From Halichondria panicea (taxonomy: Eukaryota; Porifera; Demospongiae; Suberitida; Halichondriidae), in assembly GCF_963675165.1 (NCBI RefSeq), contig NC_087390.1, forward strand, positions 3,362,001 through 3,426,000: DNA of 64,000 nucleotides. The letters are read 5' to 3'. Shown here piece by piece: positions 47,921 through 59,600 of this stretch. A program made the position numbers and the translations under genes. The notes under the pieces are model-generated. The model ran no database searches and was not told the origin of the DNA. It saw only the letters and a program-made list of their open reading frames with translations. Each line of letters begins with the position of its first letter. Positions within the stretch are counted from its first letter, which is position 1.

Positions 47921-49441
47921 TTACATTCCACACTTGCAATATCCAACAGCTTTGTAAAATTGATCTACAAGTCTCTTGGCCACACTACATACAAGTTCCC
48001 AGGCCTCGCTAAAATCGGCATCCTGATCCAGGCCAAATCGACAGACTTGAGTGCCTGAGGGAAGCAGTACAGGAAGTAGGGAGACATGTCCACTGGAACC
48101 GTTAACCTGCCGAACCAACTCTGAGTTCATACGATTAAAGTTGATGCCATGTATGGTAGCAGCCTCCTCAACAGACACTCCGTATTCCACAACACCTGTC
48201 ACACGGAAATCAACACAGCGAGATTTCAATTCAATAAGCTCAAATCGAGGATCAGACAAGATCAGCTTCTTTGTAGACTCGGCACTGAGGGGGTCATTGT
48301 ATGGAATTGCTAATGGTTCTAGGTAAGAATCGAGTTGCCTCTGAATAGCAGCCGTGTCAATGCCACGGCCAATGATCACCAGCTGAACAGAGAACGTTCC
48401 ACTAAGGCTCTTGCTAACACTCGTACAAGGAACAATCTCGTAGCGTTGTCGACCACTCATGTGAAAACTATACAGGCAAGATCGATTCTCATCAAACCAG
48501 AGAGTACCCTTCATTCGAGTGATGCCTTTGGGGAATTTAGAGCCGAGGAAAACTTGAAACAATCCGAGAGAAAAAGGTTTTGAACTCTCAAACACCAACG
48601 AGCTAAATTCATCTTCTGCAATATGGTTTTTGATGTCTTTATCCTTGTTTGACTCCTTGAGACGGTCTTGTCGCACTTTGTTCATCATCCCACCGATGCC
48701 AATCGTGTAGGCAGCACTGGATGCTTCATGAGATACCACAGTCTCCACTTTAGCCACTTCGTCTACTTCCATTATGTAATTCAGGGGAACAGAGCACTTT
48801 ACACAAGCATGGATTCGGGCCCCAGGGACATGATTTCGAATGAATTCCTCAGCAAGCTCAAACTGCGAAGGAGAGATGACATCCCTTTTATTGAGTAAGA
48901 CGATATCTGCACACTGTAACTGACTATCTGCTGCTGCGGACTGCAAAATATTCGGCTCTTTAGCTTCGATTCTTGACACAAGAGCATCAGTATCCACAAC
49001 TGTCACGACGCAGTCCAATCGAATTCGATACATCTTGCCGTAATCTTGCTCGAGCGTAGCAATAGTGGCTTGAGGGTCGGTAACACCACTTGTTTCAATT
49101 AAAAGGTAATCAACTTTGCCGATGTCAACATCTTGGAGAAGATTCCACACTGCGGATTGAAACTCTGAGGATATAGAACAACATAGGCAGCCGTTGGTCA
49201 GCTCTACGACGGAATTGTGCTGTTTGTTGCCTCGTACTATCTGACCGTCTACATTGAGTGATGCAAAGTCATTCACAGCAGCCGCAACCTTTAGATTATG
49301 CTTGTTTGAGAGAACGTAGTTAAGGAGAGTTGTCTTTCCTGCACCTAGGAAGCCAGTCACTAATGTTACAGGGAGGTTTTTCTTCTTTGGGGCCCAAGCA
49401 GCAGCCTCTCTGTGGGCGTACAAGTTACAGATGTTGTCCAT
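47921..49441 (-). CDS. G3E-family GTPase / CobW-domain putative metallochaperone, 506 aa, intronless
   Basis: The start is ATG at 49441 (MDNICNLYAHREAAAWAPKK). The N-terminal half is a G3E GTPase: Walker A GFLGAGKTT (residues 30-38), the metal-binding GCLCC (84-88), ETSGVTDP (116-123) as the Walker-B-like motif, and NKRD (184-187) for guanine. After a 60-residue insertion comes the CobW C-terminal domain (KGTLWFDENRSCLYSFHMSG, then FSVQLVIIGRGID). The end is unusual: FYKAVGYCKCGM adds a CxC pair. By family knowledge, COG0523 proteins use GTP to deliver zinc or cobalt to client enzymes. The motif AVNDFASLNVD with VVELTNGCLCCSI resembles the bacterial and algal branch more than the animal ZNG1/CBWD branch as I recall it. 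The absence of introns, unlike its neighbours, fits either a retrocopy or transfer. The frame is intact throughout. Confidence 0.9.
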   Translation of the reverse strand: MDNICNLYAHREAAAWAPKKKNLPVTLVTGFLGAGKTTLLNYVLSNKHNLKVAAAVNDFASLNVDGQIVRGNKQHNSVVELTNGCLCCSISSEFQSAVWNLLQDVDIGKVDYLLIETSGVTDPQATIATLEQDYGKMYRIRLDCVVTVVDTDALVSRIEAKEPNILQSAAADSQLQCADIVLLNKRDVISPSQFELAEEFIRNHVPGARIHACVKCSVPLNYIMEVDEVAKVETVVSHEASSAAYTIGIGGMMNKVRQDRLKESNKDKDIKNHIAEDEFSSLVFESSKPFSLGLFQVFLGSKFPKGITRMKGTLWFDENRSCLYSFHMSGRQRYEIVPCTSVSKSLSGTFSVQLVIIGRGIDTAAIQRQLDSYLEPLAIPYNDPLSAESTKKLILSDPRFELIELKSRCVDFRVTGVVEYGVSVEEAATIHGINFNRMNSELVRQVNGSSGHVSLLPVLLPSGTQVCRFGLDQDADFSEAWELVCSVAKRLVDQFYKAVGYCKCGM

Positions 49442-50138
49442 TTATGGTAGATAATCTACAGAATGATAAGGATGTTGAAAGTGAAGAGTTATATAGAATA
49501 TTATCACAAACAAAAAGAGATCGTAGTAAGTATAGTACCGTATAAGCTCTTTTTAAGGCGTCACATTAACGCTGGTAAAGGTATATAGCCGTTATTAGGA
49601 GGTTGGAAAAGCTGTTTTTTTACCTCCAATTAGAAGTTGGCCCTCTAAAGACACGCAATCAAAAAGAGCTTATACAGTAGCCTCCAAATACTATTCATAT
49701 TAAGAAGAGAGCGTAATACACGTTTCGATCACTTCTATTATGTCTGTGGCAAACTTTAGTTATTTAAAAGTAAAAAAGTTGGTGATTTAACTCCACCTAA
49801 AAAGTAGATTATTATGTAGATGCCAATAAAGATCGATCTAGTTACAAGCAGAAAATGGCCTGTAAACATGCTGTAAAACACACTGAACAGAGGTCAAACA
49901 CACCTGAAAAAATTTTCTTTTGCTGCTTAGCTAGCTTGTCGAATCCTCTGCAGATAATGATCGTTTGTCTTGTAAGCTAATAATTTTATTCTCATGGGAC
50001 TGACTGACAGACCGGAAGCATAGTCGGAAGTAACTGATCTGCAACCCTAGCCCTGTCGATGTGTCAGAAAACAGAATAAGAACAGCAAGAAGGTAGTTAA
50101 TTCAATAAGATTACAAGACTGAACAAGAGATCAGAGCC
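49442..50138. promoter_or_regulatory. divergent intergenic region between CobW-family gene and sorcin
   Basis: The two genes are transcribed away from each other across 697 bp. A small inverted-repeat element (49536-49679) occupies the CobW side. No TATA box stands out. The rest shows no gene. Confidence 0.5.
49536..49679. mobile_element. MITE-like element K, TACCGTATAAGCTCTTTTT ends
   Basis: TACCGTATAAGCTCTTTTTA at the left is matched by AAAAAGAGCTTATACAGTA at the right in reverse complement. It is 144 bp and non-coding, about 95 bp upstream of the CobW start codon. It shares the TACCGTATA terminus with other elements in the window but not their interiors. Confidence 0.75.
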
Positions 50139-53100
50139 ATGGCATACCCACCACCAGGTCAACCGACTCAAGACCCATTGTGGCCATTTTTTTCCCACGT
50201 TGCTGGAGCTGTAAGTTGAAGTACATGTATGTAGTAGCTCAGTTTACATGTAGACATGCACATCTATCTGCAAGGGCTAACTAGGGGTGTATTACCACTG
50301 CATCACATCACACAGTGTTGACTCTTAAATGTGACCACATTTGTACTTAGAAGTCCTGACTTTAATATAATAATTATGGAGAGCGATGTTGTATAGTTTT
50401 GAAACCTTTTAAACGAAGGTAGCAAGTCCTAGCTAGCTGACCGACCAGACCTTATATGGTTTTTATGCCTCAAAGCGTAAGGAATACAGTAAAGCTGACT
50501 GTGTGCGTGTGTGTGTGTATTCCACTGTAACTGCTCAACGATTGCAATGTGACGAAAGCTAACAGCTTCTATAGGCTTCTAGCCACGTTCTCTTGGATTT
50601 GGATTCGTGGGTTTGCAAACTAAAGCTTTTTTCTCGAGTTATGGCTAGTTTTACTTAATACAGTGAGGCTGTTGTAATCTCTTTAGAATCGTTCGTAGCA
50701 TCATCTGTTTGCACACAAGTCTATTAACGTATGAGATAGCCTTGCACTATAAAGCGTTAGCTATTACTACAAGAGCGAGAAAACTGCAAAGCTGTACACT
50801 CCATGCAGCCATTGTAACTTCCACCTCTTCTGGAGATCCTCCCCTTTTTGATGGAATTTTATTCATTGACAGGAAATGCACTCATTCATCTCTGTGCTTC
50901 TATCCTGCAAGATCATCTGAAGCACTCGGGTACGGGTGCTTGTGGAATTTTTAATATTTAGATACTAAGACAAAAGATTGGCAACGTGGTACCATCCGTG
51001 TATCCCCGCGGTTTTAATCGAGCTAATATAGAAAGCTAAACATGAATAATTGTTTTGCTATCTGTAAAATGTTTATGAATAGTTCTGCTACTGAACATTC
51101 GCTTTCACCTCATGTTTGAGGCCATGTGGCTATACCCCATGTAGCCTTACTTGTACATGTACATGTAACCTTACTTACGTATTACTACTTACTGGATGGG
51201 GTAAAGAAAGAATATGTTAGCTATACAATTATGTATATATGGCCTTACTTACATGTAGTTACACAGGCTTAGGTATTATAATTATGTACACAAACATCTC
51301 TTAAGTGTGAAAAAGTGCTCTGTCCACCTTTAGACAATCAAGAGTATATTTCCAAGTGGTACTCATCACCAGGGAGCATAACTGATTGTTGCGGGGAATG
51401 TATGCATTGGACACAACAATTTAAAGCAAAACACTGATGGTCCCAGAGCCACTCACGTTGAAACATTACTTGAAAACCGTTCTGTTTTGCCAATCCCTCT
51501 CTTTTTATCTATAATCATACTAGCTCTTTACCAGGCCTATAAATCAACCTGGCATTAAAAATAGAGAAAAATCTGCCTGGTGACGAGGCTGTAGAGCTAA
51601 GGTCGGCTTCTTACGCCTTTCATTCACTTTTATCTATTGTTTAACAGGATGGGCAGATTGATGCTGATGAGCTCCAGCGCTGTTTAACACAGTCTGGAAT
51701 ATCGGGCAGTTACCAGCCATTCAGCAAAGAGACCTGTGTGATTATGATCAACATGCTCGATCGTGATTTTTCTGGACAAATGGGATTCACAGAGTTTAAG
51801 GAGCTCTGGGGTGTCCTGAATCAGTGGAAGGTGACTGTTGGCATAAATATAATTATACTTTTATCTTAAGACAGCTGTCTATGATCAGAAGCTATAACAT
51901 TTGATTAGTATCTTACTGTACTGTTGAGACGTAATTATTGTGCCTTGGGTGCGCTGCAACATTTTTGAGGGGCTTAATTTTCGCAGATTTCGTGGGTTAG
52001 CAATCTTACACGGAAATTAAGTCCACGAAAATTGTTTTTTAATTATCTGTTGTAACGTGCAAAGATTTAAAGGCGTGGCTTCCGGTAAGCAACCATTCCG
52101 CGAACGAAATGCTTTTAGAGGCCAATCCACGAGCCTCGAAAATTTCGCACTATACGGTATATGGCAGTGTGTCTGTGTGTACAGCTGCTCAAGGATCAAT
52201 GACATGCAAGTAAGTGTTTCTATAGGCTTCTAGTCACTTCTTCAATTTGTGGGTTTGCAAAATAATACTTTGTTCTCGAGTTATAGCTAGGTTTGCTACA
52301 ATGCGTAGCAAACTTGCCCATGGAGTGTTGCTACTCTATTAGTAATTAGCTCTGCACTAGAACGCTAGTTATTGGTAGCTACAAGAGTGAGAAGAGAGCT
52401 GCAAGGCTCTGCTGATGCAGTATATAGCCATTAATTTTAGACTTTACACTTTTGGCATCCTTTTTAGCAACAATCATCGTCGATTATTTCCCATGCACTC
52501 TTTGAGTTTCCCTGGTCCCCACGCACAGTTCACTTCAAAAGGAGGTAGGAATACCCTGCATGCAGCAAATATAGATACATGTACATCGATATCATGTGTG
52601 TATTTAGTACATAGCTTGTGAATAAAAGCAAAACAAAATCGGTAGAAATTCGCAATCTAGCAAGGATCGTGATGTTATTACAAGTACCGGCATACATGTA
52701 CTTGTAGGTCTTGCGATCTTATTTGTGAAGCCATTACCACTCGCTAAGTTCGCATATAATTATGTGTGGTGCTTGTGTAGTAATAATACGAAGCACACTC
52801 CACCCAAATCAATGTACATGTATTTCCTAGAACTGTGATTCACTGTCCACAGTTCGCTTTACTAAACAGCCCCACACATCCTCTAGGAGGAAGTTGATTC
52901 ATAGTGGTTTCCTAGACCAAAGAAATCATATAGTGATGAATAATAACAGGCCCGAGGCGCGTAGGCGGCATGCTATTACAACATCCCTTACATGCTATTC
53001 AGCCAAAGGTTTAGCACTAAAATGTGAGCATTTGTCCTCTTTTTTTTCAGACGACATTCATGACCTTTGATCGTGATCGTTCTGGCACAGTGGAGCCTCA

Positions 53101-53451
53101 CGAGCTGCAGCAAGCCCTTACAACATTTGGCTACAGACTTTCTCCACAAGCATTGGCGGGCGTCGTACGTCGCTTCTCCACTAACTCTAAAATTGGGTTC
53201 GACCAGTTTGTGGGCCTCTGTGTCAAGCTGAGATTGGCTACTAGTAAGTGTGGGTGTGTACGTGTACAGTCAGTTACATTTCAAAATGGGGTATTACGTC
53301 ACTGATTAACCACACATCGCTCATTCCATACTAATGTGTAATGAACACTATTTTGTCCTCTTCAGCTCAGTTTCAGGCTCGTGACACACAGAGGAATGGT
53401 ACTGCCACTTTCGCGTACGATGACTTCATCCAGGTGGTGATGAGTGCCTAG
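50139..53451 (+). CDS. SRI: sorcin (penta-EF-hand calcium-binding protein), 177 aa, four exons
   Basis: The exons are 50139-50210, 51648-51830, 53051-53243 and 53366-53451, all GT-AG and in phase, totalling 534 nt. The protein starts [20 protein letters not shown], a much shortened Gly/Pro head compared with vertebrate sorcin (198 aa). EF-hand 1 is [22 protein letters not shown]-hand 2 has [22 protein letters not shown]-hand 3 has [20 protein letters not shown]; the later, degenerate hands include [19 protein letters not shown] and [38 protein letters not shown] and YDDFIQ are close to mammalian sorcin. It would bind Ca2+ and translocate to membranes, and in animals it modulates calcium channels. 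The sorcin/grancalcin split cannot be settled here, but sorcin is the better match. Confidence 0.93.
50505..50830. repeat. dispersed intronic repeat, copy 1
   Basis: TTCTATAGGCTTCTAG, GTGGGTTTGCAAA, TTCTCGAGTTATGGCTAG and CTACAAGAGCGAGAAAACTG occur here in sorcin intron 1 and again, diverged, at about 52165-52435 in intron 2 in the same order and orientation. Confidence 0.6.
51943..52158. mobile_element. MITE-like element C, inverted copy in sorcin intron 2
   Basis: GAGGGGCTTAATTTTCGCAG at the left and CGAAAATTTCGCACTATACG at the right match the element at 24362-24576 in reverse orientation, with the same interior (CGTGGCTTCCGGTAAGCA, CGAAATGCTTTTAGAGGCC). The left terminus is degraded. Confidence 0.75.
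52165..52435. repeat. dispersed intronic repeat, copy 2
   Basis: This is the diverged direct copy of 50505-50830. It lies immediately next to the inverted copy of element C and includes a private hairpin (TTTGCTACAATGCGTAGCAAA). Confidence 0.6.
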
Positions 53452-54197
53452 CCCAAGTTCTTACTTTTTATTGAGAACCTTGTAGTATACGTACTTTTAG
53501 TATAGTAGTAGCATGAAGCAATTGTTTTCTGACCCATGCATTACACGTAGACACTATTTTGTGATTGCCTTTCCCTATACATCGTTATAATTATGGCCCG
53601 GATAGTTAGTGTAGTGAATTATAATTATGTATACATTGTCATGGTTCAGTTGTCTGGATGTGTTCTTATTAAGTAAAGTATGCTTCGGTGTGCGCATGCA
53701 TGCGCAGTGAGGTATACGGAAGTGTGTTTTGTGTCTGTCTGTGTATGGAGACTACTACAGCTGCACTCAAGATCAAACGAAGTGTAAGTAAGAGTTTTTA
53801 TAGACCTATCATTGACAATGAAGTCCCTATAAACAAACAACACACATGCTTGCTTGTCATGAACACGTTTGACGACAAGCAACATATGAACCGGCACTAT
53901 ACAGACGCTTTCTATAGATTTACTTACATGCAACAGGCATGCAAACAATAATTATTTTTGTATATTCAATCACATAGGGGAAATCCTACCAACGTCAGAA
54001 AGTCGGTTTTGAGAGACTCGTGGATTCATTGCCCCCTAAGGAATATTGTTGTAAACTACGCACACCATAAAAAGCAATGGAACAGGGATAATTGTACCTT
54101 AGCAACTCTCAGCCGCCTATAACACAAGAATGACAGTGGAAATCAGCTGTGCAGTAGGCCCTAATAACTAGTCTTAAATCTTGAAAATGTGCCTAGA

Positions 54198-55596
54198 CCG
54201 GTGTCATAAAATTTTAGGCCCCCCTATGAGATTGGGCCCCCCGGGCCTAGAATTTTAACATTTTAGGCCCCCTCTTAAAATTTTAGGCCCCCCCATTAAC
54301 AGCACAATAGCGGTAACATTATGTGACAGTGCATTCTCAAAATACACCAATACAGTCTTCTATGGTCTTCACAGTCTATGCATGCAGTGCCAGTTACTGA
54401 ATGCAGCTCTCCTCACACACACACATTTCATGCATGTACAGTAGTACCACTGGTCTCACAGCCATCACACTGCACCACGTCATTCTATGACCTCATGCAG
54501 CACGAAGCACATAGGTGCCAACTGTCCCGAATTGGTCAGGAGACTGTCCAAGATTACCCTTGTCCCGAAAGGAAACTGTTATTCACCTCAGATATCCCGG
54601 ATTTTTGAAGGTTGCTGCTTCTGAGCTGGGTTACTAAGCTCCAAAAGGCTTATCAAGCCTGAAACTACTGCATGCTAGAATCTTCAAACAATGAACAAAA
54701 ACAGCTTTACACAAGAAACTTAGTTTATATAGCAAGGGCATATGAGAGAAGTGCCCTTGTACTATGATACAGCTAATAAGTGGGCAGGGCTCACTTGCTT
54801 GCACTCTTATTACATGTACATGTACTGTGATTCCACCATAGATACAACAGTTTCTCTCTTGACTTCTATATCTATGATTCCACATTACTTGTCGAGAGCT
54901 GAGCCAGTGATGCTATTGGAGCATCCCCACAACAATTTACATCTTCTATGTAGGAAAACATGGAGGAAGATATGAATTGTTGTCTTTGCACTGAAAATTG
55001 TGTGCTTTATTCTTTATAATTATTGTGAATTCACAAAATTTTGCCTCCTTTGGCGGCCAGCCGCTTGGGGATAACGCCGCCATGTTTTGTCCTGAAATTT
55101 GGCTGAGAAAGTAAGCACAATGTTGCAAATATGGCGATAGCTATGACCAACATCGATTGTCTTACAGGCAGATCCAACATTGCAGAGCTGCATCAAAGCA
55201 TTTAACTCTTATAGGTATAAGCATGAGTAACCTGAAAGGTAAATCTTCCTTCACTTTGAATTCCATAGAATAATAATGCAAACAATTTTGCTACTTTGAT
55301 ACAGAGTCTTTGCATGCATGCAGTCTTTGATGCTTTGTAACTAATAGAGCTAACCTTACCATAATTCTTTGACTTTGTTCTATCATAGATAAAGATTTCT
55401 GTTCGTTTATCTATGGTTCTATCGTGCAGAAAAGAGGGGGGCCTAATCTCACAGTGGGAGGCCTAGAATTTTAACAGATTGGACCCCCTGGGGGGCCTAA
55501 ACTGTTAATATTCTAGGCCCGGGGGGCCCAAAATTTTAAAATTCTAGGCCCGGGGGGGCCTAAAACATGGGGGGGCCCAAAATTTTATGACACCGG
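54198..55596. mobile_element. 1.4-kb element with CCGGTGTCATAAAATTTT ends built from poly-G/C motifs
   Basis: The left end CCGGTGTCATAAAATTTTAGG is matched by the reverse complement of the right end, AAAATTTTATGACACCGG. Each end is an array: AAAATTTTAGGCCCCCC-type units at 54208-54300, and GGGGGGCCTAAAATTTT-type units in the opposite sense at 55430-55580. The interior (54300-55430) has no long frame. It is the largest element in the window. The lack of a transposase makes it non-autonomous. Confidence 0.75.
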
Positions 55597-55680
55597 ATTA
55601 TTCTCATGATTATTATTCCCAACCGATTGACTTGTTGCCTTTTGACCTCTCAGATCAAAGGGGAGGATTGCTGTGCCACA

Positions 55681-55836
55681 ACCGTATAGCGGCGGGTAAT
55701 TTTTGTATGAAGTACCCATTTATTTTAAATCAAGACATTGAATCTATTGCGGTAGAATAATTTCGTAGTTTTAATTTTCGTATGCTCTTTAACGAAAATT
55801 AATGTCCACCATACGAAAATAACCAGCTATACGGTA
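55681..55836. mobile_element. MITE-like element, ACCGTATAGCGGCGGGTAAT ends
   Basis: ACCGTATAGCGGCGGGTAATTTT at the left is matched by AAAATAACCAGCTATACGGTA at the right in reverse complement. ATACGAAAAT and ATTTTCGTATG words pair inside. It belongs to the same terminal family as 1194-1408. Confidence 0.7.
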
Positions 55837-56650
55837 TTGAGGGCCAATATAATATGGCATATTACACTGCATGCATGGGGCAAAATGACCTTAGGCTAGC
55901 TTTTGAGACTGATCCCACCCTCCAGCCAAAACAAAAATCTTTGGTTTTATAGGGACACACACTCTAAGGTAGATGTGGTTTCAGGAGTGGTATAACGTAT
56001 GAAGAGTGTATTCATGCATTCCTGTTGTCTTGCAAGGAAACAAAGTAGTGACCTCCTTGTGGCACTCCCAGCGTGTAATAACTATAGACAAAATTAAGAA
56101 GTTGACATAAACGCAGCATACAACTGACACGAGAGTTAGACATAATTATGCACTTGTTTAACTAATGCCCCTCCCCCTTACCGGGGATAGACCAATCACA
56201 TGATCTAATCCCCCACCTTTGATCAATGCCAATTTTCTTTAGACACCTACCGGCCGGATTATTAGCGCTTACTCGACTATAAGCGTATTTTTATTTTAAG
56301 CGCATGTTCAACTGCAGGCTTTTTATACTCGAATTGAAGCGCTTTTCCAATTATGCGAAGGTTATTAGTGAAATTTTCCTGGCAGTTTGCACAAGTGCCA
56401 AAACAAGTGGCCAACCCTAGTTAGTACCGACTATATAGGGAGCAAAATTTACGCAAATCCAGATGAGCTATGATCCCGAACCCCCTCTGGATGAGTTACT
56501 ATACTGTCTTCACTGACAAAGAAATCAACAATTGCATGCATGGGGGAAATGTACAAAAATATTGACAAAACAAATCGCTTAATTATATAAGTAGCTAATA
56601 TAATTTTAAAGCTAATTAGTATAGTCAGGCAGCAGGAGCAAACGATTAAC

Positions 56651-59600
56651 TTATTTGTGATCTTTACCAAATGGGCGATACTCCATACTATTTTCGTCCG
56701 AGTCCGAATCCTCCTCTCTATTGGTGAGCTCAAAATCGTACATGTTGTTCTCACCACTCAACCCAATTGGATCAAGAATACCAACAGTGCGTCTCTTCTT
56801 TATTTTTCTAACGAGGTTCACGATGATGTATGTGATTATGTAAAATAGAGGAATATTCATGACTATAACCAAGAGTGTACTTGTGAAGGGAATTGTGCTG
56901 TCATCACTCGTACCAGTAGTGGGATTAATGTAATCATAGTTGAACCACGAGATCTTGTTAACCACTATCAGGTTAAAGAAAAGCAGACCATCAAGAATAT
57001 TGTGCCAATGCTCACGATAAGGCTGCGCAATGGCATGAAAAAGGAGGAAGGTTGTCAAAAAGACATCTAACATCATATAACGCTGGGTCAGCCTAGGAAA
57101 AATAATTGTTAAAATTATCAGAACTCTGTAAAGAAAATACATGCCAGCAAAAACCCTGCAATGGTCCTTAAAGCAGCTCTGAAAAGAATCCAAGAAAGGC
57201 TTCAGTTTTGCATATGGTACATGAAAGAACACTTTAGCAACCGGATTTGTGTCACTACATCGAAGGATATTCAACACTTTAAAACAGAGCGGATAAATTA
57301 GGAGTAACAATGTAGGAACAGTCATGATAACCATGCACAGAACTGCAACGACTGCATATTTGATATGACCTCCAGAGAATGGTTTTAAATTCCCTTGACG
57401 AAACACAGCGTAACCGTGAAACATGTTTCCTTTACCCATTACATTGCCGATTTCAAGAATCTGACAGCTCACACTGATACATTGAGAGAACACAATCACG
57501 AGTACAGAGGACAAACCGTGGATAATATACGACCTGAACGTTGAGTGGCGAAAGCACTGATACTTCTGTAGGATGTTGCAGTACTTGGTTAGAGCAACTG
57601 TGAGACACACCAGAATGATTACATACACAACAGTCACAAACTTGAAAACTAACAAATCCATGGTTGTAGCTCCTGCCCACAGGCAAAATGAAAGCTTATT
57701 ATGACTAAAGAAATCAAAGTTGAACATATTGTAGATCATTCTTGATATTGTGTACAAGTAGAACACTGGGTCTGGGAATATGACAAATGATTTGCCAGTG
57801 ACAGGAAATGAATGGATTACTTGTGCAAACCATATGAAACCATTGATGGCACCGGACGTAAAACTCACATTGAAGAGAGTTGCTAGAACAAACAGAATCG
57901 TCAGCGGTAAAAGTTCAGAAATTATGTACAAAAACCACCCATAGTCACATGATTCATTGCTACCACAGTGATAACTTGTTCCATGATAAAGAACAGAGAA
58001 ATTCGAAGTACACTCCCCACATAACCTGCCTGTTCGATAGTTACCACATACGACCTGGCTCAAATGTTCCTTGGAGCTAGGTAGCAAAAGTGTCTGATTA
58101 AACGTGTTGGAACAATAACCACTTGGACAATAACCGTATTCAAATGTTTCATTATGAAATCCAAACCAGTATCCTTTTTGTAAAAGAGCACGGAAACTAG
58201 ACCTTTTGCACTCCTTAATTGGTTCAAAGGCTGCTCTAGCAACATAAGAGCTGCACACACATTTATCATTGGCTTTACCATCAATATCAGTATCAACATC
58301 GTCAAAAACATACCCTGGGGGACACTCCAGCAGTTTGACATTCATGTCCAGCATAATCTCACGATAGCCTAGCTTCTGCAGCCTTAGCACACCTTTACTT
58401 CCAGGTTCTCCATGTAGTCGCATTTTTCTGTTTGATATGTACGTGTAAGGTTGGTTGATTCGAATATTTGATTTGTTTCGATTTTCAATTGTGGCATAGT
58501 ACACAGCATTTATTTTTTGGCCGAAATCATTTTGAACAGATATTGGTAGTTCAATTTCTCGTCCAGGATAAAATTTAAAGAACTTCTGATCAATATGACG
58601 TGATTCTCCTAATAAAAATTTTCCTCCAGAAGTAGACACTTGACATTTGATATCAGGACCCTTGAAAATAAATTCTCCAACACACTTGAAGGTGTTCCTT
58701 TGATCACGATGATTTATACAAGTACTGTCACAGTTTAACGAAATGGAAATGCAAGCATGAATACAAGTAAAAAGAGAGGGGGAAAAAATTGCATGTCCAG
58801 ATGCATAGCATTCGGAATGGTTTCTAACAAGATAGCCAGCAAAGTTATCGGTAAACGTAAATGTTACATTCTTTTCACGTTCAGAATCTATGTTGCCATG
58901 GTACTGAATAAAACAGCTTCTGGAGGACACAAAGTTATGCTTGTCAATATTGTAAGCATACAAGGCACCACCCCTTCTTGTAGCGTTGTTTTTGGTGAAG
59001 TGAAATGTATTGTGCTCCATCACAATCAAAGCTGAAAATCCCACAAACGAAATCGCTCCACCTTGGAATCCACTGTTACCAGTAAAATCGCATACACTTT
59101 GTGGTCTTGTAACAATTGTACTGGAAGAGAGGTATATTGCTGTTCCTGAATTATCCCTAAACACGATTGAACCACTAAACGTCACATTGAACTTAGTAAG
59201 CATCATTGCACCTCTACCATTAACGTACTCGGTGTAGCCGTTCCCTGGGAAAAATTCAACTGGACCAGCAGAGTTTGATCTGAATTCACAATTATGAAAT
59301 GTTGGAATGGGTAAAAATCCACTTGACAAAACTTCCCATACATGTGGAGCAATATCAATAGCTGAACCAAATCGTGCTTTGTTACTGATCCACTTACAAT
59401 CCTGAAAGTGAATATTGTTTTGCAAATCAGAATGTGATCTTCGACTAGAATACACTCTCACACCGCCACCATAGGTAGCCTGATTACTCACAAACATACA
59501 GTTGTCGAAGTTCACAGTATTGTTAAGTACCTCAGCAATATTGAAGCCTAAATCGATGCCACCACCACCATAATCAGGACACACATTTTCTTCCACAGTC

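Larger units (their letters stand above)
53452..56650. other. 3.2-kb intergenic region, sorcin to beta-helix gene
   Basis: It contains the sorcin 3' UTR (no perfect AATAAA seen), the large inverted-repeat element at 54198-55596 and a MITE-like element at 55681-55836. The rest (53500-54190, 55840-56650) shows no gene. Small frames up to about 100 codons lack family resemblance or splice context. Confidence 0.6.

Noticed and set aside
54378-55128. Possible transposase fragments inside the 1.4-kb element
   Set aside because: Frames are under 85 codons on both strands and contain no DDE or other catalytic signature.
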